A stretch of DNA of 64,000 bases from Bacteroides propionicigenes (lineage in GTDB: Bacteria; Bacteroidota; Bacteroidia; Bacteroidales; Bacteroidaceae), in assembly GCF_018390535.1 (NCBI RefSeq), contig NZ_JAHBBW010000006.1, forward strand, positions 124,001 to 188,000, in the 5' to 3' direction. This document shows, in pieces, positions 9,176 to 18,566 of the stretch. Under the pieces are notes generated by a model that worked only from the letters and a program-made list of their open reading frames with translations, searched no databases and had not been told where the DNA came from. Each line of letters begins with the position of its first letter. Position 1 is the stretch's first letter. The position numbers were made by a program, and so were the translations under genes.

Positions 9176-12100
9176 TTAACGGAAATCGAACATCAGATTC
9201 AGATGCAGCCCTTCATCTCCGGATTTGATTCGGATATTGCCCGGCTGGCTGTTAGGTCCTTGCTGCTCAATGGGTTTGAAAGAACAGATAGCCGGAATGT
9301 CGAGCAGGAAGGAGATGTCACCTTCCGGGAATTTAGGCATGGTGTCTTTGACGCGTCCGGCAGGTTCTTCGGGTGTGAAGATGTGATAGAAGATTCCGTC
9401 GTTGCGGGAATAAACGGTGAAAGGTGTGGTGTCACTTTCCAACGTAGCCCAGTACATATTGGCGTGATAGCCTTTGAATTCGGGATAAACCAAGTTCTCG
9501 TAGCTTTCGCCGGTAATAGTATTGTTATACTCTTTTTGCCAAATGCCGTAGGTGGTTCCTGCAATGCGGTTTTTCCATACGCGATAAGGGCCTCGTCCCA
9601 TCCATCTCATTCCGGTACAAGCTTGTTCGGGATAGGAGAAGGTCAGTCCGAGATTATAGACTTGGGTATCCATAAAAGCATCGTCAAAACCGCCACCGCC
9701 CGAAGCGCGGTTCAGCAGGATGGCGTCCATATAGAGTAATCCGTTGCCGGTGAGTTTCCAGACGATAGAGTCGGCGCCTCCCCGGTACTTGGCGCAGAAT
9801 ACGGCTCCGTCCTCAGCCGCACGTATATAGCTTGAAGAAGGCTGATATTGCATCTTCATACCTATGGGGCGCGGACCGTTCTTGAAAGGAATCTCTTTGT
9901 CGCCCGCTTTCACCCTGCGGAGCAGACCCGTCGTGGCGTCGAAGGTGACGCATACGCTTGTGCTGTTCAAGATTACTTCATCTGTGGTTTGTGTGGCTGT
10001 AGCCTGTTCTGTAAGATTCAAAGACATGGGGGTCTGCGACAGTTTCTGTTCAAAATACTGTTTGGCCAAATGGATGGGGTAAGACCACTCGCAGATGCTT
10101 TTTCCTTCTTTGTCGAAAGCTTCAAGATGCAGGACATCGCCATTGTGGAAACCTTCGGGAACGATGAAACGGGCGGTTCCTGTCTCTCCCGGACTGATAG
10201 CGGGAAGACGGACTTCGCCTTCGGCAAGTATCGTCGTTTTGCCTTTGTCCTGCAAGGGAGTGCTGCATGACAGTACCTTATATATCATCCGGCACTGCGA
10301 CAGGTTAGTATAGGTATATTCGTTTGTCAGCAGGAAGCTGCCGTTAAAGTGGGTGGTGATGAGCAACGGTTTCAATTGTATAGGCGACCATTGGGCGCGA
10401 ATAGCATAGAAGCTGCCTTCCTTTTCGCGGCGGGGACCGACAATGCCGTCGGGGGCGTTGGATTTGTCGGAATCGAGGATGCCACCCTTGTCTGTACGCT
10501 TGGGAGCTTCATCGCAATATACCCAGATAAAGCCTCCGGCAAACATGGGGTTAGTGAGCCAACGGTCCCAAAAATCGCGCAGACCCGCTCCGCCGCCTTG
10601 GTCGTACATGGCGTGCATGAATTCGGTGGGCATAAAAACCTTGTAGCCGTTGGTGAGGCGTGCCACTCCGGTCAAGTAAGCCGGATAGTGGTGAGTGTCA
10701 AGTTCGTTAAAGTCGGCCCACGGGTGTACCACATGACGCTTTTGTAACTTGTCGTATTTGGCAAACAAAGAGTCGAGGGCGTAGTTCCAACCACCTTCGT
10801 TGCCATTGCTCCAAATAATAATACAAGGATGATTGACGTCACGCTCTATCATCTCCTTTACAAGTCCCGGTCCTACTTTGGAGTCATAACCGTTCTGCCA
10901 ACCGGCAAGTTCGTCCATGTAGACAATGCCCAGAGAGTCGCACATATCGAGAAAGTGCTCATCGGGAGGATAATGAGAACGGACTGCATTCATGTTCATT
11001 TCCTTTATGAGCAATGCATCATGGCGGCTCATGGCAGCACTTGTGGTACGTCCTCCGTCTACGGAGAAAGAATGGCGATTGATTCCTTTTACTACTAATT
11101 TAACACCGTTCAGGTAGATTCCGTCTTGGGGGAAGAACTCAACGGTACGGAAACCGATGCGGGTTTCACGGGTTTGAATTGCTTTGCCGGACGGGTCTTT
11201 CAGCGTGAGGCTGGCAAGGTAGAGTTGAGGGTTTTCGGTATTCCAAGGCTTCACGGACTTATAGACGCCTTTTAGTTGCTGCTCGCTGTCAGAGTTTGTA
11301 ATCCGGTGGGTAAGGAGGGGCTGGTTATCCTTTGTGAGAATTTCCTTCCCGTCGTTCAACTCTCGAATGGCAACGGACAATTCATAGCCTTGCGCATCTC
11401 CCTCCATTTCCACAGCCGCGCTGAAAGTTCCGTCGTGGCGGGCATCAAGGATGAAATGTCTCATATTGATTTTCGGAACTACCTCTAACCATACGGGGCG
11501 GTAGATACCGCCGAAAAGCCACCAGTCCGCCTTGCGCTCGGCGGCGTTTATCGACTTGTTAGCGGATTCCTTGGCTATCTTCACTTCAAGGGTATTCCGC
11601 TTGCCGAATTCAATGAGTTCTGTAATGTCGTAACTGAAGCGGTAGAACCCGCCTTGGTGAATGGCTCCGGCACTTTGACCGTTTATCAGTACTTCAACAT
11701 CGGTCATTACACCGTCAAAGTAGATTTTTATCCGCTTATCTTTCCAATATTTAGGCACTTCAAACTTGTGCCGGTAGATTCCCACCTCGTCGCTCGGTTT
11801 TTCGCCCGGTACTTTGTACCAACGGCCGTAGGTATATTCTCCAAAGCCTTGAAGCTCCCAGTTGCAGGGAACTTCTATCTTTTTCCATTTACCACTGTTC
11901 TGCCCCTTAGTACAGAAAAACTCCCAAGTTTTCGTATCGTCAATACCGGTCCCCGAAAGGTATATTCTTTCCGGATGCGGGGCTTGGGCGTACACGCCAT
12001 GTTTATGTATTTGGTTATAGTGTTTTTCCAGCCTTTCATATTCCTCTTTGGTGAGTCGCATGAATGAGCCATGCTGCGGAGCATCCACTCCTTTGATGTC

Positions 12101-13051
12101 TTGAGGGGAATGAAAATTTCGCAGATATTTGTCGGCCCGGCAGATGCGATACCGTTTAGGATTGGAAGAGTATTCTATATAGCCCACACGCCAAGTGGAG
12201 TCACCCGCTAATTGAAAGGCTGACACACCTTCGCATTTCTTGTTACCTTCAAAGTCCACGTAGTCTTCTTCTACGGGCTCGCTCCATGGACCGGTCAACG
12301 CAGGGGCAGTGGCTGTGAAGAGTCCCGGTTTGCCGCCTTCCTTCTTTATCATCAGGTGGAACAGCCCGTCCGACTCTAAATAGTTGATATCAGCATCAAT
12401 AGTAGCATATCCCCAGTCGAACAGCAGGCGGGGTTTAGTGAGGGTGGTAAAAGTCTCATCGGCATATGAATAATACATTCGGTCGTACTTTTCTTCGGCA
12501 CTGTTCCAAAGTGAGTAATAGACGAAATAACCGCCTTTCCGCCCGTCAGTCCATTGATAATCGGCATCCCAGATGATTTGAGGTGCCCAAACACGGTTTA
12601 TGGTGGAGTAGTTGGTATAGCTATCGGGTGAGCCTGGGTCGGAGAAGAGGGCGGATCCTTTGCGGAAGTCGAAGGTGGTAGATTCCCAATGAATGAGGTC
12701 GTCACTGGTGAGGAGATTTATGCCGTAGTTGTTCCATACCTTGCTCTTGCGTACACACATATCAGTAGTGGCCATCAGGTATCCGCTGCCATCGTGTTTG
12801 CGGCAGATGTAAGCATCGCGTGTTCCGCCTTCGATGGCTGCCTTTTCGGTGGAACTGAATATAGAGTCACCGTTGAGGAGGTCGTGGTAGTTCAGTCCGT
12901 CACGGCTCAGAGCGTAAGCTGTCCATTCGCCACGTCCGCTCATATGGCAATATAGATAGCCGTATTCTCCTTTTTGCAGATTTTGTGCTTGAAGGGAGGC
13001 TGTTGCCCACAGACAGCAGAAGAAGAGTAGAAAGTTCAATGTCTTGTTCAT
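9176..13051 (-). CDS. GH43-GH2 fusion, probable pectic galactan/arabinogalactan side-chain enzyme
   Basis: A 1291-residue exported protein with signal peptide (about 1-22) and two glycosidase modules. Residues 25-345 are a GH43 five-bladed propeller: GGTRDAYI holds the likely base D79, TIDADINY the pKa-modulating Asp (about 220-222), and KKCEGVSAF the likely acid E274. Residues 365-1290 are a full LacZ-like GH2: jelly roll (375-525), Ig domain, TIM barrel with IIWSNGNEGG (acid/base E752) and MPTEFMHA (nucleophile E810), and a C-terminal Bgal-small-like domain. GH43 enzymes of this sort act on arabinofuranose or beta-galactose, and the GH2 part looks like a beta-galactosidase. Together they suggest stepwise trimming of a galactose/arabinose RG-I branch. 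Transcribed alone, divergent from the esterase-GH105 gene. Confidence 0.87.
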   Translation of the reverse strand: MNKTLNFLLFFCCLWATASLQAQNLQKGEYGYLYCHMSGRGEWTAYALSRDGLNYHDLLNGDSIFSSTEKAAIEGGTRDAYICRKHDGSGYLMATTDMCVRKSKVWNNYGINLLTSDDLIHWESTTFDFRKGSALFSDPGSPDSYTNYSTINRVWAPQIIWDADYQWTDGRKGGYFVYYSLWNSAEEKYDRMYYSYADETFTTLTKPRLLFDWGYATIDADINYLESDGLFHLMIKKEGGKPGLFTATAPALTGPWSEPVEEDYVDFEGNKKCEGVSAFQLAGDSTWRVGYIEYSSNPKRYRICRADKYLRNFHSPQDIKGVDAPQHGSFMRLTKEEYERLEKHYNQIHKHGVYAQAPHPERIYLSGTGIDDTKTWEFFCTKGQNSGKWKKIEVPCNWELQGFGEYTYGRWYKVPGEKPSDEVGIYRHKFEVPKYWKDKRIKIYFDGVMTDVEVLINGQSAGAIHQGGFYRFSYDITELIEFGKRNTLEVKIAKESANKSINAAERKADWWLFGGIYRPVWLEVVPKINMRHFILDARHDGTFSAAVEMEGDAQGYELSVAIRELNDGKEILTKDNQPLLTHRITNSDSEQQLKGVYKSVKPWNTENPQLYLASLTLKDPSGKAIQTRETRIGFRTVEFFPQDGIYLNGVKLVVKGINRHSFSVDGGRTTSAAMSRHDALLIKEMNMNAVRSHYPPDEHFLDMCDSLGIVYMDELAGWQNGYDSKVGPGLVKEMIERDVNHPCIIIWSNGNEGGWNYALDSLFAKYDKLQKRHVVHPWADFNELDTHHYPAYLTGVARLTNGYKVFMPTEFMHAMYDQGGGAGLRDFWDRWLTNPMFAGGFIWVYCDEAPKRTDKGGILDSDKSNAPDGIVGPRREKEGSFYAIRAQWSPIQLKPLLITTHFNGSFLLTNEYTYTNLSQCRMIYKVLSCSTPLQDKGKTTILAEGEVRLPAISPGETGTARFIVPEGFHNGDVLHLEAFDKEGKSICEWSYPIHLAKQYFEQKLSQTPMSLNLTEQATATQTTDEVILNSTSVCVTFDATTGLLRRVKAGDKEIPFKNGPRPIGMKMQYQPSSSYIRAAEDGAVFCAKYRGGADSIVWKLTGNGLLYMDAILLNRASGGGGFDDAFMDTQVYNLGLTFSYPEQACTGMRWMGRGPYRVWKNRIAGTTYGIWQKEYNNTITGESYENLVYPEFKGYHANMYWATLESDTTPFTVYSRNDGIFYHIFTPEEPAGRVKDTMPKFPEGDISFLLDIPAICSFKPIEQQGPNSQPGNIRIKSGDEGLHLNLMFDFR

Positions 13052-13072
13052 GGTTTATATTGTTATTGGAGA

Positions 13073-13080
13073 CAAAAATA
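13073..13080 (-). promoter_or_regulatory. -7 promoter box of the GH43-GH2 gene
   Basis: On the minus strand this reads TATTTTTG, an exact TAnnTTTG box, 22 bases before the start codon. No clear -33 box or operator-type repeat is seen upstream of it. Confidence 0.5.
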
Positions 13081-13131
13081 GGAAATTATCCGTGAATATT
13101 ATCTCTTGTCCGAGCACATAGTACCTGAAAC

Positions 13132-13196
13132 AACAAAAACAATAAGAGAACTGCCAAAAGACTCAGAATCTGTTTGCTTGGAAACTCTTATATTTG
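13132..13196 (+). promoter_or_regulatory. Promoter with candidate RhaR-type direct repeat (esterase-GH105 operon)
   Basis: The -7 box TATATTTG is at 13189-13196, followed by C. Two half-sites precede it: AACAAAAAC (C at 13134) and GCCAAAAGA (C at 13155), spaced 21 bases. The second C is exactly 34 bases before the -7 box, the same distance as at rhaK, susC and 37625. The geometry is that of AraC-family activators; the link to the rhaR-like regulator is inference. Confidence 0.6.
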
Positions 13197-13246
13197 CCAC
13201 ACAGAAAAATATTTGTTTCTTAATACTATAAAACTATTAAAGACAC

Positions 13247-15769
13247 ATGAATAGACTACTTGGATTAATTTCCTTTCTTTTAGTGTTGGCGGGTTCTGTT
13301 TCTGCCAAGGTGGTACTTCCGGCTATCTTTTCCGATAATATGGTTTTGCAGCAAAACGCACAAGTCAATCTGTGGGGAAAGGCAACACCCGGCGAGCGTA
13401 TTTCGGTAAAAGCATCATGGGCGGATAAGGCTGTAGCTGCCAAAACGAATGCTGACGGTAAATGGACTGTAAAACTAAAAACTCCTACGGCAACAAAGGG
13501 ACAGACTGTTACGGTGAGTGGTGAAAACACCATTGTTATTAATAATGTATTAATAGGGGAAGTCTGGCTTTGTACCGGACAATCTAATATGGAATATCCG
13601 GTTTCTAAACATCCTGACAAAAAATGGATGACCGGCATGACCACGGAAGCCGAAGAGATGAAAGATGCCGATTATTCGGAATACCGTTTGTTCCGGGTTG
13701 AACATCAACTGGCTCCTGATGGGGAAAAAGATGATTGTCAAGGCCGTTGGCTGGTTTGTACTCCGGAGAATTTATATGATTTCTCGGCGGTAGGTTTCGT
13801 TTTTGGACGCAGGTTGCATAAGGAATTGGGAGTACCGGTAGGCATGATACAGTCTACATGGGGAGGTACGCATGCCGAATCGTGGACAAAGATGAGTGTC
13901 ATGAAGAATAATCCGCTTTATGCAGATGTTCTTGAAGATTTTGCGCTGAAGAATGTGAAACAGGAAAAGGGGTATTGCAAAGTCCCTTCTACACTTTGGA
14001 ATGGAATGATTCATCCCATTTTGGGATATACAATAAGAGGAAACATCTGGTATCAGGGAGAGTCTAATGCCATTCGTTATGAAAAATATCAGCAGGTATT
14101 TACGAATATGATTAATAGTTGGCGGAAAGAATGGAAGCAACCTGATATGCCTTTCTATTTCATGCAGATTGCTCCACATAAAGGGCAGCCGGCAGGTATT
14201 CGTGAGGCACAGCTCAAAACGTGGCAAAGCGGTCTGAAGAATGTGGGTATGGCAGTTGTTACCGATGCGGCAGACTCTACGGATATTCATCCGCGTAATA
14301 AGCGTGTAGCCGGTGAACGTATGGCTTTATGGGCACTTGCCAAGCAATATGATAAAAATGTGGCTTATTCAGGCCCGCTCTTTAAGTCAATGAAGGTTAG
14401 TGGCGGTAAGGCTGTGCTGAGCTTTGAATATGCCGGAGACGGATTAATGACACCGGAGAACGCTCCGGTAAAGGGTTTCTTGGTAGCGGGTGCCGATAGG
14501 CGTTTCTATCCGGCAGAGGCTGTGATAAAAGGTGCCCAACTGGAAGTTTCCGCTTCGCAGGTGGCTGTTCCGGTTGCCGTACGCTACGGATTCTGTAATT
14601 TCTTTCGTGTAAACCTGTATAATAAAGCCGGTTTGCCGGCAGTACCTTTCCGTACGGATACATGGGAGCAGGGTTCATATGCCCGTTGGTTTGCAGATTC
14701 TGAAATGATGCGTTTTCCGCAGGCTTATCAGTTGGATCATGGTAAGCGTTTGTTTTTCGGTTATGCTCAAGGAGTAGGTTGTTGTGCTATGTTGCAAATG
14801 TGGAAGGCTACGGGAGAGCGCCGCTACTATGATTATGTGAAACAATGGGCTGATTCTCTGATTAATGAGAAAGGGGAAATTCATTTGTATGATATGTCCA
14901 CCTATAATCTGGATTTCATTAATTCGGGAAAGGTGTTGTTTGACCTCTATCGTGAAACCGGCGATCGGAGATATAAGTCGGCGATGGATATTCTTATCAA
15001 GCAACTGAAGAATCAGCCGCGTACTTTGGAAGGCGGTTTCTGGCATAAGCTGATTTATCAGCATCAGATGTGGCTGGATGGACTGTATATGGCTTCACCG
15101 TTTATGGCACAATATGGTGCGGAATTCAACAAGCCGGAATGGGTTGATGAGGCGGTGAAGCAGTTTCGTCTCTGTCATAAGCATACTTACGATGCCAAAA
15201 CAGGACTTTATCATCATGCTTGGGACGAAAGTAAAAGTCAGCGTTGGGCTAATCCGGAAACAGGACATTCTCCTAATTTTTGGGGACGTAGCATAGGTTG
15301 GTGGTTCATGGCATTGGTAGATGCTTTGGACTTTGTACCGGAGAATCATCCGGGACGTGCCGACATGATTGGATATATTCGCGGATTAGCGGAGACGTTA
15401 CCGAAATATCAGGATAAAGCAGGACTTTGGTATCAGGTTATTGACCAGCCTAAACGTAAAGGTAACTTTCCGGAGGCATCTGTGACTACCCAGTGTATGT
15501 ATGCTTATGCGAAAGCTGTGAATAAAGGATATATTGATGCCAAATATCGTGCAGTGGCAGAAAAGGCCCTGCAAGGACTGAAAGACAAATTGTTGATAGA
15601 AAAGCAGGATGGAACTTTAACTTTGACCCGTTGTTGCCAAGTTGGCGGTTTAGGCGGTCATCCGTATCGTGACGGAAGTTTTGAATATTATATAGGTGAA
15701 AAAATGAGAGATAATGATTCCAAGGCAACAGGTCCGTTTATTATGGGATGTTTGGAGTTAGAAAAATAA
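13247..15769 (+). CDS. SASA acetylesterase - GH105 unsaturated glucuronyl/rhamnogalacturonyl hydrolase fusion
   Basis: An 840-residue exported protein with signal peptide (about 1-20). Residues 21-470 are a sialate O-acetylesterase-like (SASA) carbohydrate esterase: LCTGQSNMEY (nucleophile S113), NIWYQGESN, and DIHPRNKR with the D346/H348 pair. Residues 475-840 are a GH105 (alpha/alpha)6 barrel, with HQMWLDGLYMASPF (likely catalytic Asp near 610), GHSPNFWGRSIGWW and ASVTTQCMYAYAKAV. GH105 removes the 4,5-unsaturated uronic acid that PL11 lyase leaves at the non-reducing end, and the esterase would first clear acetyl groups. It starts an operon with GH106, PL11 and GH28, two bases before the next start. 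Confidence 0.9.
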   Translation: MNRLLGLISFLLVLAGSVSAKVVLPAIFSDNMVLQQNAQVNLWGKATPGERISVKASWADKAVAAKTNADGKWTVKLKTPTATKGQTVTVSGENTIVINNVLIGEVWLCTGQSNMEYPVSKHPDKKWMTGMTTEAEEMKDADYSEYRLFRVEHQLAPDGEKDDCQGRWLVCTPENLYDFSAVGFVFGRRLHKELGVPVGMIQSTWGGTHAESWTKMSVMKNNPLYADVLEDFALKNVKQEKGYCKVPSTLWNGMIHPILGYTIRGNIWYQGESNAIRYEKYQQVFTNMINSWRKEWKQPDMPFYFMQIAPHKGQPAGIREAQLKTWQSGLKNVGMAVVTDAADSTDIHPRNKRVAGERMALWALAKQYDKNVAYSGPLFKSMKVSGGKAVLSFEYAGDGLMTPENAPVKGFLVAGADRRFYPAEAVIKGAQLEVSASQVAVPVAVRYGFCNFFRVNLYNKAGLPAVPFRTDTWEQGSYARWFADSEMMRFPQAYQLDHGKRLFFGYAQGVGCCAMLQMWKATGERRYYDYVKQWADSLINEKGEIHLYDMSTYNLDFINSGKVLFDLYRETGDRRYKSAMDILIKQLKNQPRTLEGGFWHKLIYQHQMWLDGLYMASPFMAQYGAEFNKPEWVDEAVKQFRLCHKHTYDAKTGLYHHAWDESKSQRWANPETGHSPNFWGRSIGWWFMALVDALDFVPENHPGRADMIGYIRGLAETLPKYQDKAGLWYQVIDQPKRKGNFPEASVTTQCMYAYAKAVNKGYIDAKYRAVAEKALQGLKDKLLIEKQDGTLTLTRCCQVGGLGGHPYRDGSFEYYIGEKMRDNDSKATGPFIMGCLELEK

Positions 15770-15770
15770 G

Positions 15771-18566
15771 ATGGGTATGAATCGACTGTGTAGTATTGCC
15801 ATGATTGTGTTTTGCGCAGGAACTTTGTCTGCACAAAATCTTGCGTGGCCGGAAATTAGTTTGGAGGCCAAACCTGCTGCCCGTTGGTGGTGGATGGGAA
15901 GTGCGGTAGATAGAGATAATCTGACCCATAATTTGGAAACGTATGCTGCAGCGGGAATGGGAACCATGGAAATTACTCCAATCTATGGCGTGCAAGGAAA
16001 TGACGCGAATGATATTCCGTTTCTTTCTCCTCGTTGGATGCAGATGCTGCAATACACGGAAGATGAAGCTTCACGTCTGGGTATGCAGATTGACATGAAT
16101 ACCGGTACCGGCTGGCCTTTTGGCGGTCCTGAAGTAGGTGTGGAAGACGCTGCCTGCAAACTGCTGATTGCGGAGTATCGGGTAGAAGGAGGAAATACGT
16201 TTGATAAGAAAATAGAAGTCGCTGATAGAAAGCAGCAGCCTTATGCCAAGTTAGAACGTCTGATGGCTTTTTCTGATGCAGGGAAGTGTATGGACTTGAC
16301 GGCTAAGGTAAAAGACGGAGTATTGCGTTGGAAGGCTCCGAAAGGTTGTTGGCGCTTGATTGCCGCTTTTTGCGGCAAGACTTTTCAGAAAGTGAAGCGT
16401 GCTGCTCCCGGTGGTGAGGGGTATGTGATGAATCATTTTTCCGCCCGTGCCGTGAAAAACTATCTTGGACGTTTTGAACGTGCTTTTAGCGGAGAGTTTA
16501 GGAATACCAATGGTACTGTCACTGCTTATCCTCATAATTTTTTCAATGATTCCTATGAAGTTTATGGGGCAGACTGGTCAGAAGGTCTTTTTGATGATTT
16601 CCGGATACGTCGCGGTTATAAATTGGAAGAACACTTGCCGGAATTTCTTGCAGAAGGAGAACGCTCTGACGAAACCCGACGCATTGTTTCCGATTATCGT
16701 GAAACTCTCAGTGAATTATTACAGGAGAATTTTACCCGTCAGTGGACGGAGTGGGCGCACCTGCACGGTTCTAAAACAAGGAACCAGGCTCATGGTTCAC
16801 CGGGAAATCTGATAGACCTTTATGCTACGGTAGATATTCCGGAGTGTGAGGGGTTCGGCTTGTCTGATTTTGGCATACAGGGACTGCGCAAAGACTCGTT
16901 GACACGTCCTAATGACTCTGATCTCTCCATGCTGAAATATGCTTCTTCGGGCGCTCATATTGCCGGAAAACCTTATACATCTTCGGAGACTTTTACTTGG
17001 TTGACAGAGCATTTCCGTACCTCTTTGTCACAATGCAAACCGGATATTGACCTTATGTTTGTGTCCGGTGTCAATCATGTTTATTTTCACGGCACAACTT
17101 ATTCTCCCGCTGAGGCTGCCTGGCCCGGTTGGAAGTTTTATGCTACGGTAGATATGAGCCCGACAAATAGTATCTGGCGGGATGCGCCTGCGTTCTTTCA
17201 GTATATATCCCGTTGCCAAAGTTTCTTGCAAATGGGACAGCCTGACAATGATTTTCTGGTGTATCTTCCTGTGTATGATATGTGGCAGGAACAAGACGGC
17301 CGTTTGTTGATGTTTGACATTCATAAAATGGCAAAACGCGCTCCTCGTTTTATAGAGGCGGTACATCGTATTAATGATGCAGGTTATGATATGGATTATG
17401 TTTCCGATAATTTTATCCGTACAGCTACTTGCCGTGACAAAAAGATTGTAACATCCGGTGGAACAACCTATAAGGCGTTGGTTGTGCCCGGTGCCCGTTT
17501 GATGCCTGCAGATGTACTTGCCAGACTTCTTGACTTGGCTAAGGAAGGTGCAACCATTGTGTTTTTGGACCGGTATCCGGAAGATGTTCCGGGTTATGCC
17601 AAATTGGAACAGCGTCGTGCGGAATTTAAGCGTACCTTAGGGAAGATAAAGGAATTAGGAAATGAGAATGGCAACGGCAAAACGGTGCTCTTTGGTATGG
17701 ATTATGTTCGTACGTTGGCACAGACTACAGCTATGCCGGAAGCGATGAAAACTTCCTTTGATTTGAGTTGTGTCCGTCGTAAAAATTCGGATGGTTATCA
17801 TTATTTCATTTCTGCGCTGACAAATAGAGATACGGAAGGTTGGATACCATTGGCTGTGCCGGCACGTTCGGCTGTACTGTATAATCCGATGAATGGAACT
17901 TCCGGTAAGGCTTGTTTACGGCAGAATAATGGAAAGACGGAAGTTTATCTGCAATTGGTTTCCGGAGAATCTGTCATATTGAGAACTTTTACAGAAGTCG
18001 ATGTGCAGGCTCCGGAATGGAGATATCCGGCTGTTTCAGAGGGAGCTGTTGAATTGTCCGGTTTGTGGAACCTACGCTTTCTGGAAAGTATTCCTGAAGT
18101 GCATAATCTTCCGGATTCCGTATCTTTAGGCTCATGGACGGATGTATCTTTTGAAAACGCTAAAACAACTATGGGCACAGGCTGTTACACGACTACTTTT
18201 AGAATTGAGAATCCGGCTTCCGCTCAGGATTGGTTGCTTTCGCTTGGTGATGTTCGTGAGAGTGCCCGTATACGTATCAATGGCCGGGAAATTACTACTT
18301 TATGGGCTGTGCCCTATTCTTGCTCTGTCGGACAGTACCTGCTTCCGGGAAAGAATACTTTGGAAATAGAGGTAACCAACCTTCCTGCCAACCGCATTGC
18401 AGATATGGATTGTCGTGGAGTGAAATGGCGTATTTTTAAAGATATCAATATTGCAGCGCTTGGTTATAAAAAAGGAACTTATGCCCATTGGACACCTGTG
18501 CCAAGTGGCTTATTAGGTCCTGTACGTATTGTTCCGTTGAAACTGATTAACAAAGAAATACAATGA
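15771..18566 (+). CDS. GH106 alpha-L-rhamnosidase
   Basis: A 931-residue exported protein. The signal peptide fits a start at 15771 or at the second Met at 15777 (MNRLCSIAMIVFCAGTLSAQ). The opening KPAARWWWMGSAVDRDNLTHNL, the early METTP-like region MEITPIYG, the QIDMNTGTGWPFGGP segment and the C-terminal galactose-binding-like domain (ARIRINGREITTLWAVPY) are typical of GH106 rhamnosidases. These release terminal alpha-L-rhamnose from RG-I or RG-II fragments, which would feed the rhamnose catabolic genes downstream. It begins one base after the esterase-GH105 stop and overlaps the PL11 gene by four bases (ATGA), so translation is probably coupled. Exact linkage specificity cannot be read from sequence. 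Confidence 0.88.
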   Translation: MGMNRLCSIAMIVFCAGTLSAQNLAWPEISLEAKPAARWWWMGSAVDRDNLTHNLETYAAAGMGTMEITPIYGVQGNDANDIPFLSPRWMQMLQYTEDEASRLGMQIDMNTGTGWPFGGPEVGVEDAACKLLIAEYRVEGGNTFDKKIEVADRKQQPYAKLERLMAFSDAGKCMDLTAKVKDGVLRWKAPKGCWRLIAAFCGKTFQKVKRAAPGGEGYVMNHFSARAVKNYLGRFERAFSGEFRNTNGTVTAYPHNFFNDSYEVYGADWSEGLFDDFRIRRGYKLEEHLPEFLAEGERSDETRRIVSDYRETLSELLQENFTRQWTEWAHLHGSKTRNQAHGSPGNLIDLYATVDIPECEGFGLSDFGIQGLRKDSLTRPNDSDLSMLKYASSGAHIAGKPYTSSETFTWLTEHFRTSLSQCKPDIDLMFVSGVNHVYFHGTTYSPAEAAWPGWKFYATVDMSPTNSIWRDAPAFFQYISRCQSFLQMGQPDNDFLVYLPVYDMWQEQDGRLLMFDIHKMAKRAPRFIEAVHRINDAGYDMDYVSDNFIRTATCRDKKIVTSGGTTYKALVVPGARLMPADVLARLLDLAKEGATIVFLDRYPEDVPGYAKLEQRRAEFKRTLGKIKELGNENGNGKTVLFGMDYVRTLAQTTAMPEAMKTSFDLSCVRRKNSDGYHYFISALTNRDTEGWIPLAVPARSAVLYNPMNGTSGKACLRQNNGKTEVYLQLVSGESVILRTFTEVDVQAPEWRYPAVSEGAVELSGLWNLRFLESIPEVHNLPDSVSLGSWTDVSFENAKTTMGTGCYTTTFRIENPASAQDWLLSLGDVRESARIRINGREITTLWAVPYSCSVGQYLLPGKNTLEIEVTNLPANRIADMDCRGVKWRIFKDINIAALGYKKGTYAHWTPVPSGLLGPVRIVPLKLINKEIQ

